This document shows positions 1 to 13,371 of a stretch of 64,000 bases of DNA, one piece after another. Position numbers and translations under genes: made by a program. Every line of letters starts with the position of its first letter. Position 1 is the first letter of the stretch. The stretch comes from Gonapodya sp. JEL0774 (lineage: Eukaryota > Monoblepharomycota > Monoblepharidomycetes > Monoblepharidales > Gonapodyaceae), in the NCBI GenBank assembly GCA_027604505.1, contig JADIIX010000006.1:244044-308043 (forward strand), read 5' to 3'. Under the pieces are notes generated by a model that saw only the letters and a list, made by a program, of their open reading frames with translations, did no database searches and had not been told where the DNA came from.

Positions 1-1310
1 TCACCTGCAGTAACGCCCGATATTCGGCTTCTCTTGCTGCAGCTGCTCGGGAAACTAACTCCCCGTCGATATTTTCCTACACGTAAGTGAAGTCAAGCTT
101 AATGATTGTGCGAGATGCGCCATTCCCTGGGACGCTCCTTACCAGAAGCATCGTGCGCGGGCTATCCGCACTCAGCACCCCCACGCCAGCGCCGCCACCG
201 ACAAGTGACACAGTGCTTACACTCTCTGTTTGCCTTGCCCCTTCCTCCACGACTCGCCTTCTTTCCAACTCGACTCGCCGTTTGTGCTCTTCCTCTTGTT
301 GCTTCATCGCGTCCTCTTTCTTTCGGGCTTCTTCTTCCTTCGCAGCAGTCAATTCTGCGACTTTCTTCCTCCTCCTCTCTTGGTTTTCCAATGATTCCTC
401 CCTCTTTCTTCTCTCCAACGCCTCGATAGCCTCAACCTGGGCACGCCGGACTTCTTCCGCACGAGCAACAGCCGTTGCTTCCTCTGCTTCAGCGCGCAAG
501 AGAGCTGCATGAGCGAGTTCAGTAGCGCGGCGGATAGTGTCATGAACTGTCTGGAAGATTTTGGGTAGGGTGGGTGGGGGGGAAGTGGGGTGGGGGAAGC
601 GGAGACGGCGGGGGAAGAGGTTCAAAATGAAGCACGGGTACGACGTAGATTCGCACAAGGCGCACCTTTTCTACTTCACGATTGCGAGTTTCGGATTTGA
701 TCCGAGCTTCTTTCAAGCGGGAGGTGCTAAGAAGGATTCAGGAACTTAGCTCGAAGGAAAGCATCCGAACAACATACGAATACAAAAGTATGCTCGATAA
801 GTGATCCGGGAGGACGTCACCGAAGGCCCTAACCTTGCAGCTTCTACAGAAGGCATCCATTTGTCGGCTCGTCCCTCTTACTCATCAGCGGGAATAGAAA
901 GACACCTTTTCCGACTACAAGTCCCTTTTCAAGGGATAATAAACCTGTCTTTGTAAACATTAATGAACACTCACATCTGGGCTTCTAGAGATTCAGAACT
1001 TCTTTCGGTTACTTGTCGACGGAGCTGTTCCTGTAGCGGCGAAGTTTTGCTCGTTGTGGTGACCCATGAGCTTGAAACACGTCTTGGTGGCGTACTGAGT
1101 TCCGATCTCTCTTTGGACGCGGCAATCTGAGCATCGGTGCCGAAAGGCGGAGGTTTGACAAGATTTGCATTAAAAAGATATCAAGTGCGAAAAGGATCAC
1201 GGGTACTTCAATGCTAAGATGGACACCTGCGCAGCTGATTCGATCTCGGTTGAAAGGATATCGATAGGATCTGCGGATTGGGGTTGAGACTGGCTCAATT
1301 GGGGAGCCAT
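1..1310 (-). CDS. Coiled-coil protein, 3' end outside the window
   Basis: I do not recognise this gene. Reading leftward, the best start is the ATG at 1310, beginning MAPQLSQSQPQSADPIDIL. A GT-AG intron follows, then an exon rich in Ser/Thr (1140-980), a short exon near 730-665 (SRLKEARIKSETRNREVEK), and a long helical exon at about 560-150. The long exon is made of Ala/Glu/Arg/Lys heptads (for example RRATELAHAALLRAEAEEA), a clear coiled coil. An intron with donor GTAAGG near 144 and acceptor TAG near 81 removes an in-frame stop and leads to a last visible exon containing ENIDGELVSRAAAAREAEY. That exon ends at a donor at the window edge. The frame is kept across the junctions near 660/555 and 144/80. 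A region of about 200 nt between 760 and 980 probably holds another exon that I could not place. Function is not inferred. Confidence 0.6.
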
Positions 1311-1547
1311 CTAAACTTTTCCCTCCCATAATTTCCAAGCATCAGCTCACTAACTACCTTTCCAGTTTGAATGATGTCCAGGAGGAATCGCGTTTGGGGA
1401 AGGGGGAGGAGCAATCACGGAAGGGAAGTCATGACTTAAGGAAAGGGACTTGCGAGGCGTAGACCGTGAACGTCGTGAAGCTTTTCCGAAGACAAATAGA
1501 AAGAGAACGAGCGGCATGTTAAAAGGTTATAATTGGTCAACTGATCC

Positions 1548-2080
1548 ATCAGTTGGGCACCATTCTACACCGAACCTCTTCAAACTCACTATTTCCCTCC
1601 TGTGAAGACGGCTGATCCACAGAATCGAAGTCTGTAGAAGTGAACGTATAGGGTGCGATTGGTGATTTGGGGGAACTAAAAGGGAATGGAGGCATTACTG
1701 CTCCATGTTTGATGACGCTTCATGCTCCCAGGTCGGACCAATATGTGAACACCCTCACGTTCCCCGAACGGTCAATTGATTTGGCTCCGCCACTGACACG
1801 AAGGAATGAATAAGATACTCAGAACTGCCATCGGCATTTGGTGCTTCCTCCAGATGCTCCAGATATGTGCCAGTATCACGGTTAGCCACCGACTGTCTGA
1901 ATCTGCGAACCAAATGTGATTGCTGATGCTTCTCGGATGAATCTTTCATCATAACTCTGCCGAATCAAGATATCCATTTATTACAAGTAAGATTGGTACT
2001 TGAATCGACCAGCTGTGGCTGAATTCTCTGCAGAATCCAATGGTGATGGTACTCTTCTGAATGAACTGAAACACAACCCG
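1548..2080 (-). CDS. Possible small multi-exon gene of unknown function
   Basis: Three open stretches on the minus strand join in frame through plausible introns. One reads SFRRVPSPLDSAENSATAG with donor GTACCA. One runs from about 1955 to 1753 (contains TGTYLEHLEEAPNADGSSE, donor GTGAGG). The last reads MPPFPFSSPKSPIAPYTF and ends at a stop at 1548. Composition and codon use look protein-like, but no family is recognised. A start codon was not identified, and the gene may begin upstream, as far as 2480. It could also be chance open frames. Confidence 0.35.
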
Positions 2081-2089
2081 AATACACCT

Positions 2090-2940
2090 CAATGAAACCG
2101 GTCTCCAATATAACTGTCATTTGTCGCATGTCCCGTGTCCGCACTCACTCTGGACAAGTGACATCCTTGGTCTCCTATCCTGTTGCGAGATGGTCTTCCC
2201 TCTCTTGGTCACCCTCGCTGTTCTCAGATACACTAGAGACGACATCGAAAAGAAAATGTGTCACTGCTGCTTGCAGGCCAGATCAACCATTATTGTGTGG
2301 AGTAGGTGTTCATCCGGCAACGCAACGGAATAATGATTTCTTGATGCTTCGATTCTCGGACCAACACGAATGCGTTCGTATCTGCCCAATGAAGTCGTTT
2401 GGGGAGTGATTTCATGTTTCGCGAAGTGAGTGATTGTATCCTCTGGAGTTCCCAATTGTGTCGTAGTATGCTCGCTCATCACCTCGCTTCTTTTCTTAAT
2501 TCACGTACCAAACGTTGACGACTTCCCCGTTTGCCAGTATCGTAAACACACTATACCGCGCCCAATTGATCCCGATGTCGTGGACAAACTCCTCTCAGTG
2601 GAAGTGGCTGTTCGGGTCCTCTCTATCCCTAGGTACTTTTAGAATTTACCCAAATATTGCGGTGAGAATGGTCCTATTAACCTTTCGGTAATCTATGAAC
2701 TGAATGACTTATCTGTGGGATGTTTCCAGGGCTGCATAACGCAAGGGGTCGGGGTTATCCTGGGGGCAATCGCACTTTGGTCCGTGAAGAATGATGAAGA
2801 TGGAGGTGCAAAATATGGTTTCGCTTGATTAAATGCATGTCTGCCTTTAATACAACATTTCTCGACAATGGTGCGTGCACATCAGCTGGCAACGCCGGCC
2901 GAGTCCCCTTGAACCAGTTCCTTGAGACTCTATCACAAAA
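2090..2940. other. Interval without a recognised gene
   Basis: Only short open frames on both strands are seen here, none with a recognisable domain. The right end should hold the promoter and 5' leader of the RuvB-like 2 gene. The left end may hold the 5' part of the uncertain minus-strand gene before it. Confidence 0.4.
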
Positions 2941-5113
<2,173 letters not shown>

Positions 5114-5278
5114 CACTGATGTAGAATAGTTTAACATGCAAATACCCTAATGATTGCAATACAGTACTTAAACCGTTGTTAAGGAATTCAAATTATACGG
5201 TACAGTTGGAGTAAAGATAAATCGGGCGAATCGCTTATATTCATCCCTCTCATAACATCTTCGTTGGAACATTTGATC

Positions 5279-6817
5279 ATGGACACGAAAGGAAAGAGAC
5301 CTCTGAGGGAACTGGGAGATGACGATGATCACGGTCCCAACTCAAACAAGAGGAAAAAGGTACATTTTGATGAGGTTACAGAGGTGCGCAAGTTTTCGGG
5401 GGAATCTGAGGAACCCGACGACGCTGAAGAAGAGGACTTGGAGCTAGGTTTGTTGCGAATCGCCTCGTACATGCTGGGATCTTGATTTGCTTACTTGTTT
5501 GCTCTGTAGCTCCAAAGCGCAGGAAGGCGGTGCGACTAGGTAAGTCGGTTCCAATTTTTTTAACACGCAACAATGTCCCGCACTACACTTTCTGTATAGA
5601 GGGCTACGACTCCGATGACGATACTCCGGCTCTTGCGGCCGGGATGGGAGACGACGATGACGACCTTTTTGGCGACGATACGAAGAGTTCGAAGAAAGCT
5701 AAACGGAAGTTCGAATCAAAGTCAAAAAAGGAAGTCAAATTCATGCAAAAAGAGGACATTGAAGGTCAGGAGTGGGAGAACGGCGAAGACGACGACGAGT
5801 ACGACGAGGGAGGCGTGAAGATTGAACCTTTCAACATGGATGACGAGCTTCAAAATGGGTGAGCAGAACGATATTGAGATGCAGACAATCACAATGATAT
5901 GGTTTTCAAGCTTAACATGACGAATATCAGAGCCTTTGACGAGTCGGGCATGTACATAAGGAAGAAGGATGAATTTGAGCATCATGACAAGTGGTTGCAG
6001 GGAACAACCCGGGACGACATAGAGAAAGTGGGCGTCGGATTCGCCGGGCTCGGAATGGTCGCCGCACTCATCAGTATCTTTCTTCAGGCTCGACTCGCCC
6101 ACGAAAAGCAGGTTGCTCAAGCTTCGGAGCAAGATGCAAAAGATAGGAAGGCCATGAGTAGCCTTGATATCACAGATTTGTGGAAGGTACTTTTGATGCT
6201 TCTTAAGCCTGGTGAGAATATCATACGAGTGAGTTTTGATTGTGTTCATTGGTGGTGCACACAAGCTGAACGTATCTTGAAGGCGCTCAAACGGCTAGGA
6301 TCAAATGTTCCCTCTTCAACTGTGCCGGCATGGAAGCGAAAGCTGGAAGAGAGTAAACGCAAGAAAGAGCAAATGGCCGTGCTTGCAAATAAAACCCACA
6401 AGCAAGCACAGTCTTTAAGGGATGATTCTCATGAGATTGAAGCACGCGCTAGCGCAAAGATCGACATGGATGCAATCACAGCTCTTGCCGACAAAATGAT
6501 GGCTATGGGTGTTCTTGGTCGGTCCTTGCTGTTGTTCGCCCCGTACGGAGAATTATTAATTTTTGTCATGCACTCAGATGTTTACGAGGAAACTTTCGAG
6601 CAGATAACGCGACAACTGAGACTGAAGGATGTTGTTGGTGAGTGTACTGTCATTTTTGTGAGAGGATCTGTGTGCCAGGGATTACGGGACCACTTCATTT
6701 TCAACAGATGAGTTCTGGCAGCCAGGCGAAGGTAGGCCAGCCAAGTCCGTGCTAGATGCGATGCCAGAGTTGTCGAAAAGATTTCCAGATGATCAAAGTG
6801 TGGAAGAAATTTCCTAA
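5279..6817 (+). CDS. Lin1/CD2BP2-type U5 snRNP protein lacking the GYF domain
   Basis: CD2BP2 (human), Lin1/Snu40 (yeast) is a U5 snRNP/tri-snRNP assembly factor. The family signature is clear. An acidic N-terminus carries NKRKKVHFDEV and EGYDSDDDTPA. Next come VKIEPFNMDDELQNG, then FDESGMYIRKKDEFEHHDKWL, then RDDIEKARLAHEKQ across an intron, and the helical pair ITDLWKVLLMLLKPGENI and ALKRLGSNV. The tail contains DAITALADKMMAMG and YEETFEQITRQLRLKDVV. At least six short introns are needed (for example donors after 5447, 5858 and 6227). After a last exon reading DEFWQPGEGRPAKSVLDAM the frame stops at 6815-6817, with no GYF domain, although GYF is the usual C-terminus of this family. The gene starts 165 nt after RVB2 and ends 69 nt before the next start codon. 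Confidence 0.85.
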
Positions 6818-6885
6818 GCTCAACAGCCACAGCAATAACACCCCATCGTACGGTGAAAGTTGTGAAAGGAGCTGTAAAATTAAAA

Positions 6886-7842
6886 ATGCCATCACCTCCA
6901 TCTGACTACTATACAGTTTTGGAGGTACCGCGAACAGCCACCCAACAACAGATCCGGGAATCTTACAGGTGATCACCTTCATCATGTTGCATATGCTATC
7001 CCCAGTGGTCTTCAACACTGAAACCCGGTTTTCTCTTCAGACGCCTTGCACTTTTAAACCATCCCGACAGGTGAACATCTCATCATACTGTGCTTTCGTT
7101 TTCTGACGCTCATCGCGCTGGTGCCCTTCGAAAGAGAACCCGACGATCCTGGACTTACAGCAAGATTTCAGGTAAACTCATACATTTGCGTCACACCGCA
7201 TTCTGTTACATCACACATCGCTTATTGTTCGGCAAAACCCTGCAATGTAGCTTATCGCAGATGCCTATTACACTTTGAGTGACATTGGGAAACGGCGGGA
7301 TTACGATTCAAGACATCAAGCCCCCTCTTCGCACGTCAACGCAAACGGGCTCTTTACCGAAGTGTTCGAGGATCTTTTGCGACCAGAAGTGGATGGTCGT
7401 GTTCGTCAAACGTCTAGGGGGACCTTCACTACTGGTTGGTTACAGTGAAGCATTCTTCAAGTTTCTCTTCAATCTGAAATTCAAATGGGCTTGCTAGTTG
7501 GAGGGGTATCTGGGGCGGGAATAGGATTTATTGTTGCCAACGTACCAGGTGCCATTGTGGGGGGAGTTGTCGGAGGAGCTCTGGGGATGATAAGAGATCG
7601 CAAGGTGGTTACCAAAGCAAAGAAACAGCTACAACATTTTGCAAGCATGTCTTGATCAACTCTGCGTTTGTTTCTTCAAGGGAATGTCTCTTTTGGATTC
7701 CTTTAACCAACTTCCCACAGAGACGAGACAGGAAATAATTAAAGTCATCAGTGGAATTATTATGGGTGGTGTCGCAGGCTATGCTCGTGAGAAACTTGGA
7801 CTTACCTTTGGTGGTGTGGGTTCCGTTCATCATCATGGGTGA
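6886..7842 (+). CDS. J-domain protein with glycine-rich membrane C-terminus
   Basis: A DnaJ-type Hsp70 co-chaperone. Exons read MPSPPSDYYTVLEVPRTATQ, then RLALLNHPDR (the HPD motif that stimulates Hsp70), then FEREPDDPGLTARFQ joined to LIADAYYTLSDIGKRRDYD, which completes helices III-IV of a J domain. Afterwards come a polar linker (EVFEDLLRPEVDGRV) and a Gly-rich hydrophobic stretch (MGLLVGGVSGAGIGFIVAN). A last exon follows with a second Gly-rich helix (GIIMGGVAGYAREKLGLTF). The C-terminal helices resemble a glycine-zipper membrane anchor. Introns are short, and that at 7177-7250 is typical. The gene begins 69 nt after Lin1 ends. Cellular location is not certain; ER, Golgi or mitochondrial membrane are all possible. 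Confidence 0.85.
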
Positions 7843-8040
7843 TGAAAGTGTCATGACCATGCCGGAAGGCCCAGCCATTTCACAAAAGCTGCTATAGTTA
7901 GTCCATCGCACTTGTATTGCTGGTATCTCACAAGCTTTGTTTGTTGTATTTTGATCTATCTTGCTCTACTGTCGGTTTCTTGGCCCTGTCAGACTCGCGA
8001 GTGCCCAAAACAATTTACAATTCACTCGCACCCAACAATC

Positions 8041-9976
8041 ATGTTGACAGAATCAAATTCCAAATCTCTCCAGTCAACTCCCCCTGACGTTCTCCTCCAT
8101 ATCGGCTCGAAGAACCCGTCCGCAGGTGTTGATCTGGCCCCAATCAACTCGGTTCCAGTTTCAGATTCGCAATTACCCTCAATGTACTATTCTGCACCTG
8201 TAGTCCAAAGGAAGGAGTTGCGTCCGGAATCACCAGGAGGGCGCCGTGTGGTATTCACGGAGCCCGAAACTGTTCGGAATGGAGATGATACTCCAGGAAA
8301 CGAGCCTGAAGGAATCAACAATTCCAATTGGGAGAGGCGATTATCGATCGCCAAGACAGAGAATGGAACAAGCAGGGAAGGTGACACTGGACGGGGAGGA
8401 TCAGAGAATGGGGGCGAGGAGCGTGACACATTTGTGACACAGCGGGCGGGGACCCTGTAAGCCATCTCTCTGCTCCTTTTGCGTGGACACTGTTGTAAGG
8501 GGCTCTTAACACTAGTATCGAGCTTCCTCGGCCCTCTGCCACCATTAATTCCCATTTGGCAATGGAACTGGTGCGAGCACAGCACCCGTCGATCTTTGAA
8601 GGGCGAAGAACTCTGCAGTCCACTCTTCTTTTGGCCAAAAAGCGTGAAATGCTCGAAGTGCAGCAGCAATTGGATGAGAAGCGTGCGGAGTTCAATCATC
8701 GAATGCAAGATTGCCGGGAAAAGCAGGAGGAGCTGATGGCTAAGCAAAAGCAAATAAGAGAGCGCGTCTCGAAATTTGAAAAGTTCTTGGTTGAAAACGA
8801 CGCGAAGAGACAGAGGGCGCTGGTGAAAGCACAACAGGAGCGTAAGACAAGAGAGTTGAAGGACGTTGAGCTCGCTCAATTGAAAGAGAGGCTCCTTCAG
8901 GAATCGAAAAGTGCCGAACAAATACGGAAGCTCCTGGGTAGTTCGCTCATTGGTATTTTTGGGGGCGTTTGTAAACTTATACCTTGACTCTCTAGAGAAG
9001 TACCGACCCTACGAGGAATACCTTCAGCTCGTTGTTTCCACCCTTCCTCTCAATTACCTCGACACTCCTGAACCTCAAATTAGTGATTTCTTGGCCCGCC
9101 ATCGTACCCTTCTCGAGACCTCCTTAGATTTGGAGCGTCAGCTTTCTCGATCCCAGGATGAAATCGAACGGGAGCAAACGCGACTCAGCTATCTCCTCAA
9201 AGAAAAGAGTGACACGATATTGGTATACAATAGCACTCTCGGCACGTTACAGAAGCGACTCGATGCAATGAAGGGAGAAAATGCGAGTGTGGAGGCGAAA
9301 GTCAATGACCGCGACAGGGCAGCGAAACATAAAGTGAGGTTGTGTGGTTCGTCGATCAGGCCACATAATGTGAGCTCTTCCCACCTCGACAGCAACGCCT
9401 TCTCAGCGAGGTGAAACTTGCAATCAACAATATCCATGAGCGGTTGCAGTCGAGGCCTCCCGCTAGCGGGATGGTTCGATTCTCCACAGGCCCAGCGAAC
9501 CCGGGCCACCCGATTGGTCACTCACCATCTTCTCAATTGCAAGGAGCAGATATGTGCCGAGGAAACCAGTCGACAATGAAGTCCCGACCATTTGTCGCAA
9601 CCGACCTTGTAGTTGGAGTTGCACCAGGCGATCACGGATTGGAGATCATGCAGCCATCAAGACCGCATACTCAGACTGGCTTAGGACCACCTATGACGTC
9701 ACAGGGTAACATTAACGGTAAAAGGCGAAAGGTAGCGCTCCCTGTTGCCCCTCGTGCCCGCACTGCTCCAACAGGGGCATCCACGGACGATTCATTAAAA
9801 GCATTGCTGGAGAAGTTAACGGCGATTCGGGACAGGTTAATTGACTTACAAAGTGAGTGGTGTGCCTAATGCGACGGTGGCGTCCTTGGCGGCTAACGTG
9901 CAATTGGCCTCGTCTATGCGTAGTTATTGTTAAGACATTAGAAGAAGAGAGTTCGTCAGATGTAGAGCCTTCGTAA
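8041..9976 (+). CDS. CFAP73/CCDC42-family (DUF4200) ciliary coiled-coil protein
   Basis: The CCDC42/CFAP73 (MIA) family supports inner dynein arm assembly on motile cilia. The N-terminal exon is low in order and Ser/Pro rich. Its donor at 8458 (GTAAGC) joins to an exon that begins IELPRPSATINSHLAMELV. The diagnostic block follows: LLLAKKREMLEVQQQLDEKR, KQIRERVSKFEKFLVENDAK and RQRALVKAQQERK, matching the DUF4200 pattern of a '..KFxKFLxENDAKRxRA' core. After a short intron the family continues with EKYRPYEEYLQLVVSTLP and ISDFLARHRTLLETSLDLE. A further exon gives QRLLSEVKLAINNIHERLQ, and a final small exon ends TLEEESSSDVEPS then stop (9974-9976). The C-terminal part after NIHERLQ is disordered with a KRRK cluster. 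This gene is the best indicator that the organism makes flagellated cells. Confidence 0.88.
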
Positions 9977-10168
9977 AACATGCTCATTCTGTTATCAGTT
10001 TCCAGGCGCTTCGCTTCATGGTTGGTTTTTTGGCAGTCTTGCTCAGTGGGGCGGTGCTTTGGGCTTCGATCATATTTGTGAAAGAGCGAGTTGGTCACAA
10101 CTGCATAACAGCATCAGTGATCAGATCACAACCACTCCAATCACTTTTAACCATTCTGAGAATTCTCG

Positions 10169-11271
10169 ATGGCAACCTACACACCGTATAGTCAGTTACA
10201 GCAAACCCAGAGCCAACAGGACCAGTACTACTCCCACTCTCCATACTCTCAGTATCACCCACAGAGCCAAAGCTCGGGCCCTTCAGGTTCACATCCCGAC
10301 CCCTATAGCGCGCGAAACTATCGGGAACCACCACAGTCGTGGGATACCGACGAGAAAAGAAGCTCGCGCTCAGCACTGAATCCTTCTCAGGAGATCCCTT
10401 TGACTGGAATGTACTCTCCAAACAAGACCGATGATTATGAAGGGGATCCAGAACCCTTGCCGAAGAAGAAGAGAAACGCGTTCCTCCGCTATTGTTGTTG
10501 TTGTTGCTTCTCTAGGAGGGGACGGTGGACCTGCTGTCTCATAACATTATTCTTGATGGCGGGTCTCGCTGTTGCAGGCTTTTTCTTGTGGCCGAGAATA
10601 CCAACAGTAAATGTGAGTTATACAGAAGCTGCTTTTGGAACACATTTTGGTGCTCATCTTCGTCGCTGTTTGTGATAAATTCAGATAGGATCATTTGCCT
10701 TATCTTCCAGCACTCCAACTCCCATCAAATTCTCTTTGTCGACCACAAACCCTGGCATTACTATTGCCATGGATCTCAATGTGGCTGTCGCGTCAAAGAA
10801 TTACATTCCCTGGACGGTCGATATTTCGGTATCTGGTTACTACCCTTCGAATGGTGGCACACTTCCGAACCGTACCCTCGTTGCCACGGGTCTCAAGTCG
10901 GGCGTAGTTTTTGCCCCTATGATTGTTACCAACTTCACCTTCCCAATCACGGTTGCATACAATGCTTCCACTCTGCGGGACCCGCTTCTCCTTGACTCTC
11001 TCAACAAATGCGGCTACTGGGACGGCACTCAGAAAACATTCCAATTCTCATACACGGCGACGGTGAGTTTGCTGTCATGGGTATTAGTTATTTGGTTTCC
11101 GGGAGCTTTATTTTGGTCAACCCCCTTTAGGTTTCACCTTCCGCGCTGTCCTTCATCAAGGTCTCATTCGATGGATCCACTTCCTTCAACTGTCCATTAA
11201 CGCAAGATGAAGTCAATCAACTAAAGCAACAAGCCGGAAACGCTCTCGATGGCCTTCAACCCTCTCGGTAA
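10169..11271 (+). CDS. LEA-2-type single-pass membrane protein
   Basis: The protein starts with a Gln/Ser/Tyr-rich cytosolic region (MATYTPYSQLQQTQSQQDQY), then a basic Cys-rich juxtamembrane segment (FLRYCCCCCFSRRGRW) that could be palmitoylated. One transmembrane helix follows (CCLITLFLMAGLAVAGFFLW), ending in the WPRIPTVN motif. The extracellular or vacuolar domain has the beta-sandwich pattern of LEA group 2/NDR1-like proteins (GITIAMDLNVAVASKNYIPW, then KSGVVFAPMIVTNFTFPITV) with several N-glycosylation sequons. Introns lie at about 10613-10684 and 11062-11130. The last exon reads VSPSALSFIKVSFDGSTSF and stops at 11269-11271. Proteins of this layout are common and mostly uncharacterised in fungi. 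Transport or stress roles are not shown here. Confidence 0.8.
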
Positions 11272-11352
11272 CCCCACATGGACTTGCATTGATTCCCATT
11301 GCTTTGCATTCAACACTGAAAATATGCAGTGATATAATTGTAAAATTGGTAT

Positions 11353-13241
11353 TCATGTGTGCATCTGTTCGCTCTGAATGTTGTCACGGTGTGGACCATC
11401 CTCCACCAATGCTCTCTCCCGGGCTTGCCGTGCTTCTTCGCGCCAGTCAATGCGCAATATTGCAGCAACCATGACGGAAGCCACGCCATAAAGCGCCAAG
11501 CAAAGCCCTAACCACAGTCCTGTCACACCCAATCGTGTTTTGAACGCCAGATATGCACCCAGAGGAATCCCGAACAGATAATCTGTGGACAGACATTTGA
11601 AGCTTCGAACCGACAACCGCACTTACAAAATGCACACACGTACACAAGACCATGTTCGCCTCGGCTCCAACTTCCTGCCATCCCACGCCTCTCACAACAC
11701 CACCAGCCCACATGACCACACCGTCTGCAAGTTGAAGAGCAGCACCAGCGATTAATAGCTGTGACACCATATCGGCGGTCTGCGAATCATCAGTAAAAAA
11801 TGGTCCCCATACCGGTCGAACGGCGATGAGAAACACCATATTGATGAGCTCTAAAGGGATACAAAGGAAGAAGGAGGAGTCTGCAGCGGTGTATGACACG
11901 ATCAGTTAGGTGAGGTGTTGCTAATGTGAACAACACGCACATGCCACCACACGCGCTTGCACCCAACGGTTTTCACCCAGCAGGTTACCGATTCTGTTAC
12001 CTGACGCTATTGTGGTCCCGTAAACAATCTGATAGGTGCATGTGAGAGTCAACAGTGCTATGGTCTGCGCAGCAAGTGCGGACTCTCCGAAAACGCCAGC
12101 GAGAAGGGCTATTATCTACGACGGGAATAGGAGGTTTTTAAACCTTACCGAATAACGACAGTGGTACGATACTCACCTCATACGCCCAATACTCGCCGCA
12201 AAGCAGAAAAACTCCGGGTATTGCCAGACGCACCATGGGCCACCAATTGTCAAGTGAACGCTTGTCCAAGCCTAGAAATGAGTACATACGCCGTATGAAT
12301 CACGACATGCACAAGACATACTGCCGCCAGGATTCCCACACAAAACATACCTCCCCATCGGCCGAACCCTTTTGTCATCGATATGTAAACTCCCAGAATC
12401 AGAAATTGAAGAGTGTATGTAATACACAACGAAACTGCGGCTCCGTCAAATCCGATCGCCGTGTCATTTTGCTGTATCAGGAAATAAGCCGTAAACAAAT
12501 GGACTGGGACAGTAACCAGTTGCACGTAGAACGGAACACGCATGTAACCCATTGCCTGGCAGTACTTTTTCAAACATTCGAACCAGAGGACCGGGAGTAG
12601 ACCAGGCAAAAGAAAAATACAAAACCGGCCAGCCAGTCGTGAAACTTCCGGGTCCTGACCCAACAACAAAAGGACTTTCTCGACGTGGAACCAAAAAAAT
12701 CCGAGTGGAGCTGATATGAAAACCATCAAAAGCATGCCTCGTTGGAGGATCACTCCAGTCACAAATGGGTCCAAACTCTCTGCGTCTGACGCAGTCACTG
12801 CTTGTGAAAGTAACGTATCGAGGGACAATGCCGCTCCGAAACCGACATATACTCCGGTGCAATTAGCGACCATAACTCCCAAAGCTAGCCCCGCGAGATA
12901 GGTTGTGGATAAATGTCCCACAAAATAAGCGTTGGAGGATGGAACTAAAATTTGCATCAAGTACCCAAGAGACACGGGTGTCCCCCTGAGACCAGAGACT
13001 CGTTTAACATTTGAAAAAGTAGTGAAGCATGGCATCTTTCATACTCTTTGACGAGCCCCCAGGTTTCTTCCCATCCCGATTTTTGCAATGAAGACCACAG
13101 ATCGCTGTCTAATTTGGAGCGCGGAAGGCAAACCGAGTCTTCCCCATTTACAGCAACCTGTGCCTGCGGAAGAAGCGGATCAGATTCGCTCGACATCGTG
13201 ATGGGTTCCCTCGGAAGAAGCGGATCAGATTCACTCGACAT
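11353..13241 (-). CDS. MATE-family multidrug/toxin efflux transporter
   Basis: A plasma- or vacuolar-membrane cation antiporter of the MATE superfamily (eukaryotic type). The start at 13241 gives MSSESDPLLPREPIT, followed immediately by a second copy, MSSESDPLLP. The membrane part begins in the exon with TPVSLGYLMQILVPSSNAYF and VGHLSTTYLAGLALGVM, the usual first MATE helices, followed by GFGAALSLDTLLSQAV (normally 'G.. ALDTL.SQA.GA'). Later helices include FLLPGLLPVLWFECLKKYC and GAAVSLCITYTLQFLILGVY. An exon at about 12240-12180 reads WWPMVRLAIPGVFLLCGEYW, matching 'MLCLEWWAFE'. Further exons cover IIALLAGVFGESALAAQTIA and QLADGVVMWAGGVVRGVGWQ ('Q....G..RG.G.Q..GA'). The C-terminus reaches a stop at 11353. 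At least five introns are required. It is convergent with the LEA-2 gene, 81 nt apart. Confidence 0.9.
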
Positions 13242-13371
13242 AGGAATGGAGTGGAAACAGAAGAGTGGGATCGCGAGTTGTTTGTCAAGGTTCGGGTTTG
13301 GAGCAGCGACTTTCCCAATGATCGTGACCAAAGGCCTTCCAAATTTGGAATTCACAACACATCATCACAGA

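Noticed and set aside
87-512. Open frame of about 140 codons on the plus strand
   Set aside because: It is the complement of the minus-strand coiled-coil exon and has only Ser/Leu-rich composition with no conserved motif.
9470-9495. GGTTCGATTCTCC resembling a tRNA T-loop
   Set aside because: It lies inside a coding exon of the CFAP73-like gene, and no acceptor stem or anticodon arm could be found around it.
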